NCBI GenBank assembly: GCA_023255235.1
Contig: JALRJA010000327.1
Coordinates: forward strand, 1-14,731
Direction of reading: 5' to 3'
Source: Flaviramulus sp.
Lineage (GTDB): Bacteria; Bacteroidota; Bacteroidia; Flavobacteriales; Flavobacteriaceae
Length of the DNA stretch: 14,731 nt
A program made the position numbers and the translations under genes. Shown here piece after piece: positions 13,422 to 14,731 of the stretch. The notes under the pieces are model-generated. The model made no database searches. It was not told the DNA's origin and saw only the letters and a program-made list of their open reading frames with translations. How positions within the stretch are numbered: the first letter of the stretch is position 1; every line of letters starts with the position of its first letter.

Positions 13422-14123
13422 TTAGTTTTTTTGCCTAACGGTGAGTTGTTCAATTCGTTTTTCATAAACGTTACCTTGAAAAATGCGTTGCACAAAAATT
13501 CCTGGAATATGAATTTGGTTGGGGTTTAAAGCACCCAAAGGCACTAATTCTTCAACTTCGGCAACAGTAATTTTTGCAGCACCACACATATTGGGGTTAA
13601 AATTTCTTGCTGTTCCTTTAAAAATTAAATTACCAGCTTCATCACCTTTCCATGCTTTAACAAAGGCAAAATCGGCTTTAAAAGCGTGTTCAAGTACATA
13701 CATTTTGCCATCAAACTCACGGGTTTCTTTTCCTTTAGCAACTTCGGTTCCATAACCAGCCGGTGTGTAAATGGCAGGAAAACCAGATTGTGCCGCCCTA
13801 CAACGTTCTGCCAGTGTACCCTGCGGAATAAGCTCTACCTCTAGCTCTCCTGAAAGCATTTGGCGTTCAAACTCATCATTTTCGCCAACGTATGAGGAAA
13901 TCATTTTTTTGATTTGTTTTTGTTGAAGTAGCAAGCCTAATCCAAAATCATCTACACCAGCATTGTTTGAAATACAGGTTAGGTTTTTTACGTTAAGTTT
14001 AACTAATTGAGCTATGGCATTTTCTGGAATACCGCTAAGCCCAAAACCACCTAGCATGAGCGTCATGTTGTTGGTAACGCCTTTTAATGCTTCTTGAACA
14101 TTGGCAACTTTTTTGCTAATCAT
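13422..14123 (-). CDS. scoA: 3-oxoacid CoA-transferase subunit A
   Basis: ScoA is the partner subunit of ScoB. The 233 residues carry the family I CoA-transferase signature [13 protein letters not shown] (25-37), followed by [19 protein letters not shown] and [20 protein letters not shown]. Then come [24 protein letters not shown]-like [12 protein letters not shown] and an [20 protein letters not shown] stretch. All are standard for the succinyl-CoA:3-ketoacid transferase A subunit, with full length. The ATG at 14123 is the natural start ([16 protein letters not shown]). Upstream, 112 nt separate it from the penicillin-binding protein fragment. A TAAATTTA at 14148-14155 resembles a -7 box but there is no good -33, so the promoter is unresolved. 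scoB follows at 3 nt. Confidence 0.96.
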   Translation of the reverse strand: MISKKVANVQEALKGVTNNMTLMLGGFGLSGIPENAIAQLVKLNVKNLTCISNNAGVDDFGLGLLLQQKQIKKMISSYVGENDEFERQMLSGELEVELIPQGTLAERCRAAQSGFPAIYTPAGYGTEVAKGKETREFDGKMYVLEHAFKADFAFVKAWKGDEAGNLIFKGTARNFNPNMCGAAKITVAEVEELVPLGALNPNQIHIPGIFVQRIFQGNVYEKRIEQLTVRQKN

Positions 14124-14235
14124 TAGTATTCATAATTTTTTACCTAATAAATTTACGAATAAAAGCACAATAAATTGTAATGTGTTGAGAAATAAAAATT
14201 TAATACAAATAGTAAAACGCGATTTTATAAACACC

Positions 14236-14562
14236 TTAAAACTCTAATTCATCGAGTTTGTCTTTGCTTATCTCATCGTAAATATTGGTTGTTTTGCTAC
14301 AATCAATAAGTATAGAAAGGTTTTTTGGAGCTACAAAATCATCTTTAGAAATATTGAGTTCGTTGTCTGAATAACAACTTTTCATGTAAAGCCCCCAAAT
14401 AGGTAAAGCCATAGCGGCACCTTGACCATAAGTAATAGAAGCAAAGTGTGCTGCTCTATCTTCGGCACCAACCCAAACGCCAGTTACCAAATTTGGTACC
14501 ATACCCATAAACCAGCCATCGCTTTGGTTTTGTGTGGTTCCGGTTTTACCAGCAATTTTTAT
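14236..14562 (-). pseudogene. C-terminal fragment of class A penicillin-binding protein (PBP1A type), 5'-truncated
   Basis: The recognisable part starts with IAGKTGTTQNQSDGWFMG, the transpeptidase KTG box of class A penicillin-binding proteins. It continues through VPNLVTGVWVGAEDRAAHFA, YGQGAAMALPIWGLYMK and a normal acidic end (DKLDELEF). So roughly the last 109 codons are intact and close to other flavobacterial PBP1A proteins. Upstream, the frame reads TILTLEYIK and meets a TAG stop at 14622-14620. None of the three minus-strand frames up to the window edge encodes the expected transpeptidase or glycosyltransferase sequence. The serine SxxK and SxN motifs are absent, so the fragment cannot be active by itself. 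The first internal ATG at 14508 lies after the KTG box. The start given is approximate. Either an insertion or rearrangement broke the gene, or this is an assembly join near a contig end. Confidence 0.75.
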
Positions 14563-14731
14563 GTATTCTAGCGTTAAAATTGTTTTATTTCTGATTGGTA
14601 ATGAACAGAAATTATATGACTAACGCAGTAATTTTTTTTATGAGTTAAAATTGTTAAATTTGATAACACTAACTGCATTCTGTTAATTACAAACGATGAT
14701 GTAGTATTAAATAAAAGACAAAGGGCTTTTT
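14563..14731. other. Non-PBP sequence next to the truncation, no gene recognised
   Basis: This AT-rich stretch replaces the expected 5' part of the penicillin-binding protein gene. It contains a 12-bp direct repeat GTTAAAATTGTT (14573-14584 and 14644-14655) and an inverted AACAGAA/TTCTGTT pair (14604-14610, 14678-14684). It also has a TAAATTTG -7-like box on the plus strand (14655-14662) that would point out of the window. One minus-strand frame is open from the window edge for about 51 codons, ending at a TAA near 14576, but its composition is not convincing. It could be the end of a mobile element. No terminal inverted repeat or target duplication can be shown because the other end is outside. 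Confidence 0.4.

Noticed and set aside
14563..14731. Group II intron or named insertion sequence at the truncation
   Set aside because: No intron domain V pattern, transposase frame or terminal repeat could be recognised in the 169 visible bases.

Overview
This window is a stretch of AT-rich chromosomal DNA from a member of the Bacteroidota, most likely a marine-type Flavobacteriaceae. The evidence is the low GC content, the Bat (batD-batE) gene pair, promoter-like elements of the Bacteroidota type (TTG/TTTG about 18-21 nt upstream of TAnnTTTG), the absence of clear Shine-Dalgarno sequences, and many proteins that read like flavobacterial homologues. No phage, CRISPR, tRNA or rRNA was seen.

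Layout: (1) 1-1553 is the end of a Bat operon: the C-terminal part of BatD, then BatE. (2) 1587-1980 holds a small predicted exported protein with its own -7 element, followed by a 13-bp palindrome and a strong hairpin just before the next gene. (3) 1986-7926 is a run of five same-strand genes: SulP anion transporter 1, a tandem Usp-like protein, a beta-class carbonic anhydrase, a DUF2490-type outer-membrane barrel, and SulP transporter 2. It ends at a bidirectional terminator. This is the most interesting part. Its content fits a module for inorganic-carbon (bicarbonate) uptake and interconversion in a heterotroph, but the substrate is an inference. (4) 8060-12734 is housekeeping: cvpA (-), a conserved small protein (+), pheS (+), a conserved small protein (+), gpsA (-) and a lipoprotein with an internal duplication (+). 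A dispersed-repeat-like element lies upstream of pheS. (5) 12762-14123 is scoA-scoB (-), the two subunits of a 3-oxoacid CoA-transferase. A terminator hairpin is built into the 3' end of scoB. (6) 14236-14731 holds the last ~109 codons of a class A penicillin-binding protein (-). It keeps the KTGTT box but is cut off just upstream of it, in sequence that encodes no recognisable part of the protein.

How the genes may work together: in the central cluster the two SulP proteins would import an anion across the inner membrane, the carbonic anhydrase would interconvert bicarbonate and CO2 in the cytoplasm for carboxylases, the barrel could be the outer-membrane component, and the Usp-like protein could be a regulatory partner. 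Only the transporter and anhydrase families are certain. The cooperation is inferred from gene order.
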